64,000 nt of DNA from Chrysomallon squamiferum (lineage: Eukaryota > Mollusca > Gastropoda > Neomphalida > Peltospiridae), in assembly GCA_012295275.1 (NCBI GenBank), contig CM022665.1:47724102-47788101 (forward strand), in the 5' to 3' direction. Numbering within the stretch: position 1 is the first letter of the stretch; each line of letters starts with the position of its first letter. Under the pieces are notes generated by a model. It was not told the origin of the DNA. It saw only the letters and a program-made list of their open reading frames with translations, and did no database searches. This document shows positions 1 to 13,400 of the stretch, one piece after another. The position numbers and the translations under genes were made by a program.

Positions 1-254
1 CACACACAAACAGCACAGCTGTGATATAACACACTTCATCTGTATTTTAACTAGACACAGACACACACACAATCATACACACACACACATACACATAGTC
101 ACACATACAAATACCTTCACACACATACATATGCATTCAACATATACACACACACACAGACACACTCACACTCACATAGACACACACACAGACACACACA
201 CACGCAACTCATGTCTTACTCTGGTTGGTGGTGTGAACACATACGATGTCTTAC
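1..254. repeat. CA-rich microsatellite in RNF216 intron
   Basis: Irregular (CA)n with CATA interruptions from about 57 to 205, lying in the intron after the last visible RNF216 exon. A short duplicated stretch (tcttactctgg at 212 and 249) repeats the exon 4 donor region. The short ORFs here are translations of the repeat. Confidence 0.7.
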
Positions 255-2917
255 TCTGGGTGGACATTGAAGTGGTTGTAGTCGATGTCGGGCTGTCGAC
301 ACACGTAACACGACGTTGCCCCGCAGCTGCACGTCATTTTGTTGCAGCCGATGTCCTTGTAGAAACGTTTCCTACAACGGTGACACTGTCGTAGCATTGC
401 CTCAGAGATCTTCATCTCGATATACGTCCTCATGTTTGTCTCCCCTTGTTTCTCAACCTCGTCACATTTCAAAGGCACGTGGTTCAGTTCTTTGCAAAGT
501 CTGCCAAATTGGTTATTAAAAATTAAAAAAAAGTAAATTTTTCTAGAAAAGTTATTTATGGATATATAGTTTTGTATTTCATTTGTATCCATCTAATATA
601 TATATAGATTTAAAATTTAAAATGACTGAATTCAAATTATATTAAAAAAAATATATAGATTTTTTACAAGAATCAATACAAAGTTGTATTTATATATATA
701 TAAAAATTTCCCATTTTTTTAAATTTAACATAATTTCAAAAGAAAATTGAAAAAGAAAAAGAAACAAGAAATATATTTGAGGAAAAAATATTTTAATCAG
801 TTAATAAATACATTTAAATTACATGAAAATTATTCTAACCAAAAAAAAGTATTAAAATTACAGACAGAAAGACTGACTCTCAGAACATTTACAGTTATGT
901 TATACAAACTACCTATTTTATTTTTTGTTATTTCTACCGAATTTATCATTTACCATTTTACAATTATTAATTTTATCTCACAAACCTTTTTATCTTTTGT
1001 TATTTTTATTTAATTAAATTTTATTTCATCTGAAACTGAAAGTAAACGCTAACAAACATAACCAATTAATTTTAAGGTAAAAAAAAAAAAAAAAAAAAAA
1101 AATAAAATAAAACCTCACCTGCAGGTTTCTTTCAGACACTCGGAGTTCAGACAGCGGAACACTCTGTCCGACGGATCGGACATGACGGCCGCAAAGCTGC
1201 AGTAGGGACATGTTTCCAGATCGGGAATTCCGGCTCTCTGAACCTCTTCCTCCTGCAGGTTGCGCAGGAGCCGAGAAAACAGCGAACTCGGCAGAACCTG
1301 CTGCAGAACCGAGAGAGGGATCTCGTTGTCGCAGGAGCCAGTCAGGCAGGAGACTTTCGTCTTTGCTTCTCCTACAGCTGCCTCCGTCGACCGCCTGATG
1401 CACTCCTTGCAGACGAGGTGGCCGTCTGCGCAGGCCGACATGTCCTCAAACAGACGCTCGTCGTCGAAACAGCAGCCGCACTCGTAGAGTTCTCCTTTCT
1501 CCTTCGCGATGAGAACCTGGATCCTCCTCTCCTCCTCCTTCGACGACAAGTAACCTGAACAAACACAGAAAATATCTTTACTGTTTTAAATATCTTTACT
1601 GTTTTAAATACCTTTACTGTTTTAAATACCTGTATTGTTTTAAATATCTTTATTGTTTTAAATATCTTTAGTAAATACCTTTATTGTTTTATATATTTTT
1701 AGTAAATATCTTAATTGTTTTAAATATCTTTAGTAAATATCTTTATTGTTTTGAATATCTCTAACAAATATCTTTATTGTTTTGAATATCTCTAACAAAT
1801 ATCTTTATTGTTTTAAATATCTTTAACAAATATCTTTAGTAAATATCTTTGTTTTAAAAATATTATTAAATATCTTTATTGTTTTAAATATTTTCAGTAA
1901 TTATCTTTATTGTTTTTATAAATAAATAAATTAATAACTGAAATGAATAAAAGAAAAAAAGAAAAAACCTAAAATGAATAAACAAACAAATAAATGCACG
2001 AACAGATAACTATGAAAATAAAAACAAATGGATGAAATCATGAATGAATAAACAAACAAACTTCACGTCTATTCAAGCAGAAACCATGTTTTAAAGTGTG
2101 TCTGTGAGGTGAGTGTGATTAATTTGTGGTTTGGTTTGGTCTGATCTGCAGCCATTACTAAAATTACCTCGGATTTTCGCTTCGTTCTGGTAAAACAGAA
2201 TCTCGTGAAAGAACAATTCGTCTGGTTCTTCTGGTAGAGGAATTTGTGATGTTCTTGGTTGAGGCCTGAATTTTTTTGAACTCTGTACAGTGTCTAAAAA
2301 TAAATAAAAATAAAATCTTTAATAAATAAATAAATGTAAAAAAAAATAAAATACAATAATAATAAATAAAAAAAAATGAAAAAATGAAAAAATAAATAAA
2401 TAAATAAATAATGAAATAAAATAAATAAATAAATAAATAAATCAATTTTAAATAAATAAATTATATAAAATAAATTTTAAAAATAATAATAATAATAATA
2501 TTAAAATGCTCCTAGTCACAGCACGTCATGTGAATCGTTCATTAAAAAGAATTTATATCTTAGGATAATTACGTATCTATCTTGTTATGGCACATTTAAT
2601 ATCCCACTCAGTGATGTACTGTTGTATTCTGTGACAGATATTTACCAGAGGTTAATAGTGTTCACATAATCCCATAGACATGTTAATAACATTTGAAAAA
2701 ATAAAATACTTAACCATTTTTATGATCAATATTTTTGGTTTATTTGCCAAGTGCATACAATTATACAAGAGAAAGTGAGAGAAGGAATGAGTCAGGTTGA
2801 GAGAGAGAGAGAGAGAGAGAGAAGAGAGAGAGAGAAAAAAAAAGAGAGAATCTTTAAGAAATGAATGAAATAAGCAAATGAGAAAGAGAGGGAATTAATA
2901 AGAGAGAAGAGAGAGTA

Positions 2918-2952
<35 letters not shown>

Positions 2953-4642
2953 TGTGTGTGTTACCTAAAGTGTGCTGTAGTTTCTTTCTGGCAGGTGTGT
3001 AGTGGTAGTTTTCAGAGTTGAGGACGGACTTGATGTACCCGTCTTTGAGTCGAGGGAAGTCGTTCTTCAGCTGAACCAGGCAGTGGTCTCTGTAATTCTC
3101 ACTCAGCTTCTTGTCTCTGTCATAGAACGTTCTCAAAGGATCCGGAAACTTCGACAGAAACAACTCCATGTCGAACTGGAGTCTGTTCAGCCTGTTCTTC
3201 AGAGCCACCTTCGTCTGTTTCGCCAGGACGTCCTTCAGCTTGGGGTAGTTCCTCATCTCAAACATGCGAGCCGCGAGATTCTTCACCCTTTCGGGATCGT
3301 CGCATCTCTTCTCGAGTTCCTCGAAGATGTAGTTCGGGTCGCAGTCGGGAAAGATTTCTCTCAGATCGTCCACTTCGTCCTGGATCGTGGAGGGTGGTGG
3401 GTGAAACTTGTTGTTGATGGGGGGTTTGTTCTCGCAGTCCTCCTCGAGCGCGCTCTGTGACAGACTTCCTGGTGCCGATGATGATGATGACTTCAGGAGC
3501 TCTTCAATGACGAGCTGGACTCGGTTGTTGTTGTCGTGGTGAGCTTCGACGTAAGCATAGATCTCGTTCCTGTCCTTGTCGGGAAACATCTTCGCGATAG
3601 TTCTCATATCGCGGAACACGGGGTCGCGTCGCAGCATCGGGTCGTCGGGGAGGGAGTCGTCTCGTTTCAGCGCGGCGCAGTCCGCGGCCGATCTACTGTT
3701 TGTCTCTCTCAGCTTCCTGATCACCTCGTCCACTCGTCCAGTCTCCGTGGCCAGGTCCTCCAGCATCGTGTACACTTCGTTTGGGTTTGAATCCGGCATC
3801 GTTCTCATCACCTGCTTCACCTCGTCAAAGATGTTCGGTGCCTCCGAATTATCTCCCTTAGGAAACTCTTCTACGCGTGAATGTCGATAAATATCACGGT
3901 TACCTGCCTTAGCAAAGTTTTTCATGTTATGCGAATGTTGGTAAATGTAGCTGTTATCTCCCTCAGCGAACTCTTCAATGTGTGAATGTCTGGAAATATC
4001 ACAGTTGGCTCCCTTTGCGAAGTTTTCTGTACGAAAACGTTTGGTAATATTTGTTTCTGTGTCTGAATCTTCCAGTACTCCTGCACCAAAACCGTTTACT
4101 GCTCTGTTATTAAGTTGTTTTTTCTCTCTTCCTCTGTTTGTGTTACCTGCATTGTTGTCGACATTTTCTGCTAACAAGCCGTCTAGAATTTCTGCTGACA
4201 CGACTTCCAAACGATTTGGCAGGGACCGGTTCTGTTCAAGTTTTTCATAAATGGCCGAAATATTCACCTGAGGGACCATGGCCGAAATAACTTCAGCATC
4301 TCTCTGTAGTGAAGAGGTTTTAGTCAGCGAGGTACTGTTTGTGTTGTCACTTTCAGAACACCTCAGACTGCGACAGTCATCTGCAGGTTCGAGGTCAGGA
4401 AGGCTGCCTGTGTCTTGACTGCTGAACAAACGCTGTGTGTCATCCAGCTCGGTACTGTCCAGTGGGAGACTCACACAGTCATATTTCTCTGTTTTCTGGG
4501 AGTCGAACTCATCCTGATCACAAGGAGAATCTTCCAAGTTTTCTTTCTTTCTGGCTTTCTTTGCTGCAGTAACGGTGCCATCCTCCACTAAACTGTTAGT
4601 GCAGCATGAAGACGTTCTCTTGATGTTTTTGATGGTTTCCAT
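255..4642 (-). CDS. RNF216: RNF216/TRIAD3-like RBR E3 ubiquitin ligase (partial, 3' end outside window)
   Basis: Coding exons 4642-2965, 2293-2168, 1554-1119 and 500-255. All join in phase, and the last ends at a GTAAGA donor, so more exons lie left of base 1. ATG at 4640-4642 is chosen because the frame is closed by TAA a few codons upstream. Exon 1 (559 codons) is mostly disordered but holds three clear CUE/UBA-like repeats (about residues 271-312, 343-384, 421-462; FPD or MPD followed by E-V/I-Y or Y-I-F) and possible weaker ones near 122-163 and 516-556. Exon 2 carries the conserved IPLPEEPDELFFHENLFYQN stretch just before the RBR. Exons 3-4 encode RING1 (CGCC...CKEC), IBR (CPYC...CLKETC, CRLC) and RING2 (CHRC...GCNKMTCSCG...CYVC) with the catalytic-type cysteine. 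Known role of the family: cytosolic HECT-like ubiquitin transfer through a RING2 cysteine. Assignment is by motif order and sequence similarity. Confidence 0.93.
1568..1915. repeat. AT-rich tandem repeat in RNF216 intron
   Basis: About 18-20 imperfect copies of an 18-bp unit resembling TATCTTTATTGTTTTAAA, in the intron between the RING1/IBR exon and the upstream exon. Confidence 0.7.
2794..2960. repeat. GA/GT microsatellite next to RNF216 exon 1 donor
   Basis: Interrupted (GA)n at 2800-2840 and 2918-2950, then (TG)5 directly against the exon 1 splice donor at 2963-2964. On the minus strand the intron therefore begins GTAAC followed by CA and TC repeats. The C-terminal Ser/Leu-rich tail of the exon 1 open frame is repeat translation and is not coding. 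Confidence 0.75.
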
Positions 4643-4657
4643 GGTTGAACGAAATCC

Positions 4658-4801
4658 CACCTTAATTTAAAAAGATAAATGAATAAAATAAAATATAAAA
4701 TAAAAAGTGTAATAAAATAAACAACAGTGAAATAACAGCGATTTTTTTTATAATCATTTTATAGAAACAATGTTTCTTTTAATAATGTTATACTGGATAT
4801 C

Positions 4802-4893
<92 letters not shown>

Positions 4894-5000
4894 CTCCTTA
4901 CCTGTTGCTTTAGTGTTGGCTACATTTCCACAATAAATATTCAATGGTTGGTACGTTCGTGCGAATGTTTTCACAAATACTTTAGCTTGTCATCTTCAGA
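4658..5000 (-). other. RNF216 5' UTR splice junction and non-coding exon
   Basis: Reading the minus strand, an exon ends at 4902 with AACAG followed by GTAAGG, a strong donor. A pyrimidine-rich stretch and AG precede the coding exon at about 4660. The 5' boundary near 5000 is a guess. An ATG at 4974 opens a short frame that is not continuous with the main one, so it would act as an upstream ORF. The intron between holds the (GT)n(GA)n microsatellite. Confidence 0.45.
4805..4890. repeat. (GT)n(GA)n compound microsatellite
   Basis: Uninterrupted GT run (about 4806-4841) followed by GA run (about 4842-4890) in the 5' UTR intron of the RNF216-like gene. Confidence 0.9.
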
Positions 5001-5040
5001 ATATTCTCTAAAGAATGACTAAAAACATCACGGAAATCAT

Positions 5041-5815
5041 TTTTGTACCGGGTTTATTTCAAATCTGAAGATAATCACGTGAGCTGGTCGTGATATCACA
5101 ACTTGCAATTTTATTGCTCAACACCCAAAACAAGAATGGACTTGTGCTTGAACCGGAAATAATATATCGTAAGGGAGATAATCTGGGGAATTTTATCGCG
5201 TATTCTTTTCTACAATATTCTTGGACACAGAAGCTAAAGAAAAAGAAAATTATAATAAATACTGCACATTTTGTAGGTTTAGGTTATTTAACCGATTTTT
5301 GAAATTATATTTGAGAGCTTTACTTTTTATACGTATCCAGGGTTGTGCTTTAGGTAAGAGGGTGGGAGTTCCGAAACAATTACCATAAACATTATGTAAA
5401 TCCTTTGAAATTATAAATTTTACGGCGTTTGTCTATTCACAGTTCTTGGCATTACTGTCTGTTTGCCGGTGCTTGTCACCATAACCACAATGTCATCGAA
5501 TCAAACAGTGAAGCTGGCACCCATTTTTTATTTTTATTTGAGAGAGGTGGAGGCTTGCAATCGGGAAAACGGACCATAATGATGATAATCCGCTATCTGA
5601 GCTGTCGGACATCTGATATTTTTCAAGACGTGGTTTGTTAGTACAGATAAGATTTTCTTTGGATTTCACTGCAAATTGTCCTTTTGAAGGTAGAGCATAA
5701 ATAAAAAAAAAAAAAAAAAAAGCTTTACTTTTGCTTTTAAACAGGTCTATACTGTTTTATTTGCATATAATTATTATTCATTGTATGTTTGTGTGTGTGC
5801 AAAAACAGTTTGTAA

Positions 5816-5850
<35 letters not shown>

Positions 5851-7046
5851 ACAAACAACAACACAATTAAATTCTTTTAATTTTTATTTAATAGTTCACA
5901 CTATTATTCGCAAATTTGACAAAACTGGCACCATATTTGTAATTAATAAACGTTTGGGTAAATATTGATTTCAGATTCTCAACATACATTTTTAAAAATT
6001 AAATGCTCTATTATAATTCTGATATTTCACTTTTCCAGGCTTAAAAAACCTCAGTGAACCAGGCCATCAAGAATAGTGGGCTAGTTTTAATATCCCAGTT
6101 TATTTTGTGGATACAACTGGAGTTAATATTTTTAGAATCCATTGTTAGAAAATACACTATTTTCTTTTCTCACAGATTCAATGTTACTGTCATGTAGTTT
6201 TTACATCTAGTCAAATAAGATGACATTGCTGGATATATAATTAATAAAATCAGCGACATATTAAAAACAGGGAAACAGAATGGCAGGCCATCAATCTTCT
6301 TTTTTTTTTAAAATGTAAAAGTTATTAATTAAGCAGACTGTCAGTATTCTAGCTATAACAATATTGTGATGTGATTTTAAATCTGACCAAATAAATAAGA
6401 TGCCAATGCTCTAAAAACATATTTAAAACCGAATGATAGGCCATAGAGTCAAAAACTGTAAGAAAACAGTACAAGTTTGTCATGGTATAGTTATAAATGT
6501 GAACAATTTAAACATAAGCCAATGCTGTTAAATAAAATCAGTGACATATTTAAAAGAGATACAGAAAGATAAGTCAAAAGGTGCTTTTAAAAGTATTAAA
6601 CAATGCTTTATTTGTATAGCTATACCAATTCAGAAACACCCATCCAAAAAAAATTGTTTTTTTAAATTATAGTAATAAGAATATAGCAAAGTAAAAAAAA
6701 AAAAAAAATAGACTGAAACAGATTTAATGAATAAAATTACATTTTTTTTGTAAGACCGTGTGAATAAAATGAACAGAATGTATGATACAAAACTCAGTTT
6801 ATCTGCAAACAGCTCTTATGTATAGTTATCTCACTCACTTCGTATGTGATTACCTCTTCAGTCCAAAGTACAAAACGTTAATGTATTAAAACAAACAAAT
6901 CCTTACACTGGATTATCTGTGTCATAATGTTTTGACTATATAATAATGTATCATATATGCTTTTACACTATGCTTGTTTTGTAATCTCTATACTATGTTT
7001 TTTTTAACTGTAATAATAATTTAAAAAAAAAAAAGGATTGGATAAC
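5041..7046. other. Intergenic/UTR region between RNF216 and SNW1
   Basis: AT-rich, no convincing exon on either strand. It holds a (TAAA)n run at about 5816-5850 and several homopolymer tracts. The open frames at 5090-5302 and 5429-5641 show no recognisable domain and no good splice context. The left part is the likely RNF216 promoter; the right part may contain distal SNW1 3' UTR. Confidence 0.5.
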
Positions 7047-7052
7047 TTTATT
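7047..7052 (-). terminator. Candidate SNW1 polyadenylation signal
   Basis: AATAAA on the minus strand (TTTATT on plus), about 390 nt after the SNW1 stop codon. It is followed by an A-rich stretch (7022-7034 on plus reads as T-rich on minus). Other AATAAA copies exist in this AT-rich DNA, so the choice is uncertain. Confidence 0.35.
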
Positions 7053-7439
7053 GATGGAAACTATACGGTTAAACCATGTGGTTAGATATTTAAAAAATCT
7101 AAGAATCACATTAATTGAGTTCCAACATTAATTTTTTCCAAACATCCTTACAGTGACTTCTCAAAATGCTTTAATATTGTTTCAGTCCTGTACGAATTAA
7201 ATACGATCATTATAAAACTGCTAAAATAACTCAAACATTAAATTCCATTACATTTCCTGCCAACCATTTCAGATTTACACTTAAAATATCTACACTGTGA
7301 CTGCTGGCGAGAGATGAAACTTGTCTTCTGCAACACGCCCTGGACTGGCTGCTGCAGCAGTCTTCATTTACTTATTCAAACACTGACAACAAACTCGTGT
7401 CTATATCAGCTAACGTCCGAGGTACAAACGTTTTTTTTT

Positions 7440-10376
7440 TTACTCTCGTCTTTTTTGTTTTCTGTCGTAATCCCTGCTTGACCTGGGTTCATCTCCTGCT
7501 CGTTTCTGTCCTCTCTTGGCCTCTGTGAAGAACTTGTCCAGACCAAACAAATCCTCCTCAACGTCCTGTTCAAACTGGACTGGGCCGTCGCGGGTTCGAG
7601 ACCGGTCAGTGCCTTCGAATCCACGATCTGGCACAAACCTTTAAAAATAACAGAATAAAAATGTATTTTCACTTTAAATTAAAGTAATATTTTTTTATAA
7701 TCATATTCCTCACTGAAAAGTATAGGCCATGTCTCATTGATGGGGAAAAACTTTACAAACAAAATTAGTTATTTAATCTTTTCAACATTTTCTAAATTGT
7801 CCACAACATAAAACAAAATTTGACTGATAATTAAAATACTAGGAAATAATTTTGGTATATTTTCAACAATATATAAAACAAAATGTGACTAACAGTTAAT
7901 TTGCTAGGTAATTATTTTTGTAAACTGTCTTCAGTATATCAAACAAAATTTGACAGACAATTAAAATACTGTAAAATAATTTATGAGCACACATCAGCAT
8001 TTATTAAAAGAAAGAAGTGAAATGAACAAGAGTTAATATTTCACATTACAAAATAACTGAAAACAACAGCTAATTCTTTCAGAGATTGTACAGAAGTTTT
8101 AAAATAGTAATAACACTGAAAAATATATCCACAACATTTAGCACTGATATTTTTTAATGAAAGATAACCATTCTAAAATCTTCAATGCATGTAATACTCA
8201 CCAAAAATAATTAAACAAAAACAATTAATTTGTACTGTCATGGCAGTGTGTATTTTGATCGGGATAAAAAATTGTGTATCTAGTAAATTTGTCTTGTTTC
8301 ACAGACTACTCTAACCTTTTATTCTTTATGATGCTGTCCAGATCATCAGAGTACATTTCTTTGTCCAGTTTCTTGGATGGACGATAGATCTGGTTTCCGA
8401 TGCTGTTCTCCTCACGCCACGGTCTGTCGTAAACATTGTACGCCTCATCATCAGCGAATCCACTATCCATACCCTGTTTTTAAAATAACAATCAATAAAC
8501 ATTTGACAAACTGACACATTTTATCTCAATGTTTGATATCAAACAGGTTTTAAATAATAATTATATCACATATCAACATCTTGGGCTTCTCTCTTCGGTT
8601 TTATATAATTAATATAAACAAAAATAAACCAAATATTTGACAACACATCCCGTATCTCAATCAATTTCTGATATGAAAGATTTTTTAATTAATAATTACA
8701 TGTAAATATTCCCTCAGGTTATCTCTTCAGTTCTGTGTGATTTCCATCAACTAGAAACCAAATATTCTAAAACTCAGCTCACTCTATCTCAGCGAGTTTC
8801 TGATATCAAACAGCTTTTAAATAATAATTATATTATATCGTATTCTTCATATAAACAAGAAAACAAATATTATAGTTTCTTAGACAAACTATTAACTAGG
8901 AACTGTCTGTTAAGAGACAACAGACTGCAAGAATAAACAAAAGAGAAATGATCACAGAATAAAAAGCACTTCAGAAAACGTTCAGACCACTGCAAAACAG
9001 CCTGTTCCAGTAATACGTTTAACTTTTGAAATTTCTTTTACGTCCAAGTGTTATTAAAGCACACAAACCTTTGAAGTGTTGAATAGCCGCTGGTCAAACT
9101 GGACTTCACCGGATGTTCCTGTGTTTGGCAGACCCAGAGCAATCTTCTCACTGATGTCTCGTTCCCTCTCTTTCTGAATCCGCGACCTGAAACAATCAAC
9201 AGTCCACTCAGTGTTTGTAACAGAGTTTTGCTTGTGATAATCACACATGCACGCATGCACACACACACACACACACACTAGCAGAGGTTAACTATACTGT
9301 ACAGTCAGTATAGAAATGTCAAAATGATTTTGTATTGTTACACTTCCATTTGGAAGCCCAGTGAATCTCTGTTTCCAACTGAATCAAATTTCGATCGGGA
9401 TATTCAAAAATGTTAAAATGCAACAGAATTTCAAATCTTGAATACTTTGAATAACAATCAAGTTCAAATCGTGCAGTTTATGAAGGAATTTTGGACTCGG
9501 TAAAAGAAATTAGAAAGATGATATAAATATTCACTGGACTGAGTGTCTGTACAGTGATTAAAATGACTACACAAGACTACAGTTTAAATAATGAACACTA
9601 TTATGTGATTATTTCACATTAAAATGTGAAGGTAAATATTTTTTTTCTCACTTTGTTTATTGTTTATTAATGTTAACAGTTAGCAAGATACTTTGTTCCT
9701 CTTTTTCCAAATGCCACTACAAATGTAACTGAAATTCCAGAACACACAAAAATCTAATCATTTCGAATCGAAGCTTCGAGATGATTTTGAATCGCATCAG
9801 ATGATCAGAGCATCGCAGGACAAGTTATAAAACAACAAAATGAAAATGTACCGTTTGTCAGGGGCCATTCTTGCCAGATTTCTGTCCCTCTGTCTCTCCT
9901 TCTGTCTGTCTCGTCTGACTTCGTCTCTTTCAGCTACCTCATCATCTTTGTCTAAAAAAATAAAACCAAACATGCACAGTTTACACACATCATAGCATTT
10001 CTGAAATATTTTCCAATTCCAGCAACTACATTATTTTTTTTTTTTAAATATTGTTTATGATTTTGTGTTTGTAATAACTTTTAGAGGAAACACAGAGGAT
10101 TTCACCATTATACAAAAAAAATAATAATAAAAAAATGATGTTTATCTAACAAGCATTAATATTAAAATAAGTTGAGGTGTTATTTAAAAATCATTCTTGA
10201 AGCTGCATTCACAATGGATTTTTATTTAAAAGACTTCCTACTGGATATAATAATTATTCTTCAAATCTTATTAACAGTAGATATGGATATAAAAAAAATG
10301 TCAACTGTTTTCAAAGAACATTTATTTTTGACAAATTGCCATGGGTTACATTTATTTAGAGTAAAAAAACTCACAA

Positions 10377-10416
<40 letters not shown>

Positions 10417-13400
10417 AATAATCATAATAATAATAATATCAACAATAATAATAATAATAAATAATAATAATAAAAAATAACAACAATTAAATAAATAAAT
10501 AAATAACAATAACAATAAAAAACAGTAGGTAGACATCAAAGTGTCCTCTGGCTTAATTCATTAACTACCTTCCCCTCTTCGTATACCAGCTCTCTCCTCA
10601 ATGGCTTTCTGAGCCAGGAGTCGTAGATTCTCCTCCTTCCTCTCCTTCTCCTTCTGAGCCATCTTCTTCTCTATCTGAGCTCTCATTTCCACAGCTTCTC
10701 TCGCCTGAACATAACCAAAACATTCTTAGTGTGGTCAACGAGGATTTTAATTAATACCTGCTTACAGAGCAAAGCCACACATTTTACTGTCAATTATCAT
10801 TAATTGTGAGTTATTTGGCTGTATATAATAATGATAAGAAGAAAAACTCTACGGCTTTCCAATGCACTAGCAGCTAATATTAAATAACACAATGGTCAAA
10901 GGTAAATGGTAATAAGAGAGTATAAAGAAAACTTTCTTTTCTTGACATGCAGTAACATCAGCAGATTAATTCTTAAAGACAAGACAAATGCTAAAAGCAT
11001 TTATCTCCAAATATCCTGTGACTTTCTCTTTTCCATCATATAACATCGAGATATAAAAAAATATCCTAGACTCAAGTGAGAATGACTGTTACATGTTCAC
11101 ATATCAAATGCTTTTCACCTGAACAAGAAGATATTTTCCAGAGAAGATTTTAGTCTCGTACGTTTCATATTAAAAGTTATATGAATAAGAATATAATTTT
11201 CAGAAAAGATGAATGTCAGATTTCAAGCTTTCAGCTGTCACTATTCTAAATAAATTATAAAATATGATTTTTTTTTTTAGTTCATACCTTTCTGTCAGCA
11301 ATGTACAGGGCTTCAGCCAGCTTTGCAAAATTCTCGTTGATATGAACACCTTGAAGACCACGCCCATCTGCAGCCAGACGTTTGTCTAGTGGAATTGTGT
11401 AACCCTGAAGAATACGTTAGTTTTTACAAATATTTTCTTTTGTCAACCAAATCAATATTTATCTGTATGATAAACCATATGTAAACACACACACAGACAC
11501 AGATGTGGAATTGTGTAAACCTGAAAAATGTGCTAATTTTGTTACCTGCATTAATATCTATCTGTATGATAAACCACACCACACACACACACACACAGAG
11601 ATATACACAGACATATGTAACTCTGAAACATGTTAGTTGTTACAGGTACTTTGTGTTGTATCAGTATGATAAACCATGCATTCATATATCATGTATGTAT
11701 GAATGTATGTATGTATGTATGTATGTATGTATGTATGTATGTATGTTTGTATGTGTGTGTCTCTATTTGTGTATATATATATATGTATTATGTGTACATA
11801 CATACAGATAAAGCTAGATAAACAGATAAACAGATTAAAAGATTGAATGACAGATATATTGAGAAAGATCAAATGGCTGTTTATAAACACAATACAATTA
11901 CTAATAAAGGGTGTGATATAATTGTACTTCAAGATCTGCTATTTTTAAACTCAAATTTAGCCCTTTTTTAGAATTATGTAAATATCTAATTTGTGGATAA
12001 TGTTTGTTCTTGTTTTGCTATATTACAAAATTCCTCACATAGAAATGTGTGCTGATGTATTTCTAGTGTAATGAAATAAAAGAAACAAGAGTGAAAAGGA
12101 ACTTACTCTGTTGTTTTTCCAGTTAGAAATACACGGTGGAATTTTCCATTCTTGTTGTTCTTTCACTGTCACCTGCAACCAAAAATAATTCACATTTAAT
12201 ACATTTGTCACAGTAAATTTTTAATCTTTTACAACATTAGCATAGTTACTGACTGCAGTAAGACATGAAAGGTAATAACAGTAAAGATGATTATAAAGAA
12301 TGATTTTTTTTTATCTAAAATAAATTTTAGTTTTTCATATAAAAGACTCAGTTTTAAAGAATAGATTTAACATAAAATGTAATTAAAATAATTTTAATTT
12401 TCATTATAAGACGAGATAAAGAATGAAACTTTCTATGGTGAGTCTAGAATGACATAAATAATAAATTTGACATAAAATGTGTTTAAAACACTTTCAGTTT
12501 TGATTACAGAACAAGATAAAGAATAATAAATTTTACACTTTCTACGTCGAGTGTAGATAATAATAATAATAACAATAAAATGTATGTAAAATGAATTTAA
12601 AACACATTCAACAATAAAATGTATGTAAAATGTATTTAAAACACTTTCAACTTTGGCTACAGGACAAAATAAAGAATGATAAATATCACACTTTCTATGC
12701 TGAATGTAAAATTTATACTTTCTGTATGGAGTTAGATAAAAATATAATCTAATAAAAATTACCTTTCTGTTAGGAGAGTGCATCACAGGAGCTGGAGGAG
12801 AAGGAGGACCTCTTGGAATCTTTTTGTTTACTCTGTTACAAATATTACAAATACAACATTCTGACACGTTTTTAAAAAAAAAAAAAAAATAAATAAAAAT
12901 CACTTGGTAAGACTGAAAACAAAGTTTAATTTCCTCTTTGAAATTTTATTATATATATATAATTGTTGTTTCATTGTTAAATTTTTTTGAACAAAGTATA
13001 AGGAATATAAAATATTTTTCACAATCTGAAACTTATTTTATCTACAAATTTTTGCTATCAGGTAAAAAATACAACATACTTTTACAAATTTAATCTATTT
13101 CTTTGCTTATTTTATTTTATATTTATATATTTTGTGATCATCAACACTTTCTGACAGAAATTAGTTTATCTTCTACCCTGTGAAGAAAATGAGAGGAGAA
13201 TGTGACATACTTGAAACGCGGTGGTTCCATGGGGTCTTTCTGTACTTCCACCATTCTGATAATCCTCTGCTTGGCCCCAGAGTTGTAGGCCACACCTTGT
13301 TGTGAGGGTGTGTACCTAAGAAAAAAAAAAATATATATACATATATATAATAAATTCATATATTGTACCTTAGTTGTTATAATTATATTTAAACATTGTT

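Noticed and set aside
3002-4250. Plus-strand ORFs opposite RNF216 exon 1
   Set aside because: Antisense shadows of a long coding exon; no domains and no splice support.
7575-7615. B-box-like CGGGTTCGAGACC suggesting a tRNA
   Set aside because: It lies inside the SNW1 coding exon (TDRSRTRDGPVQF) and no cloverleaf is present.
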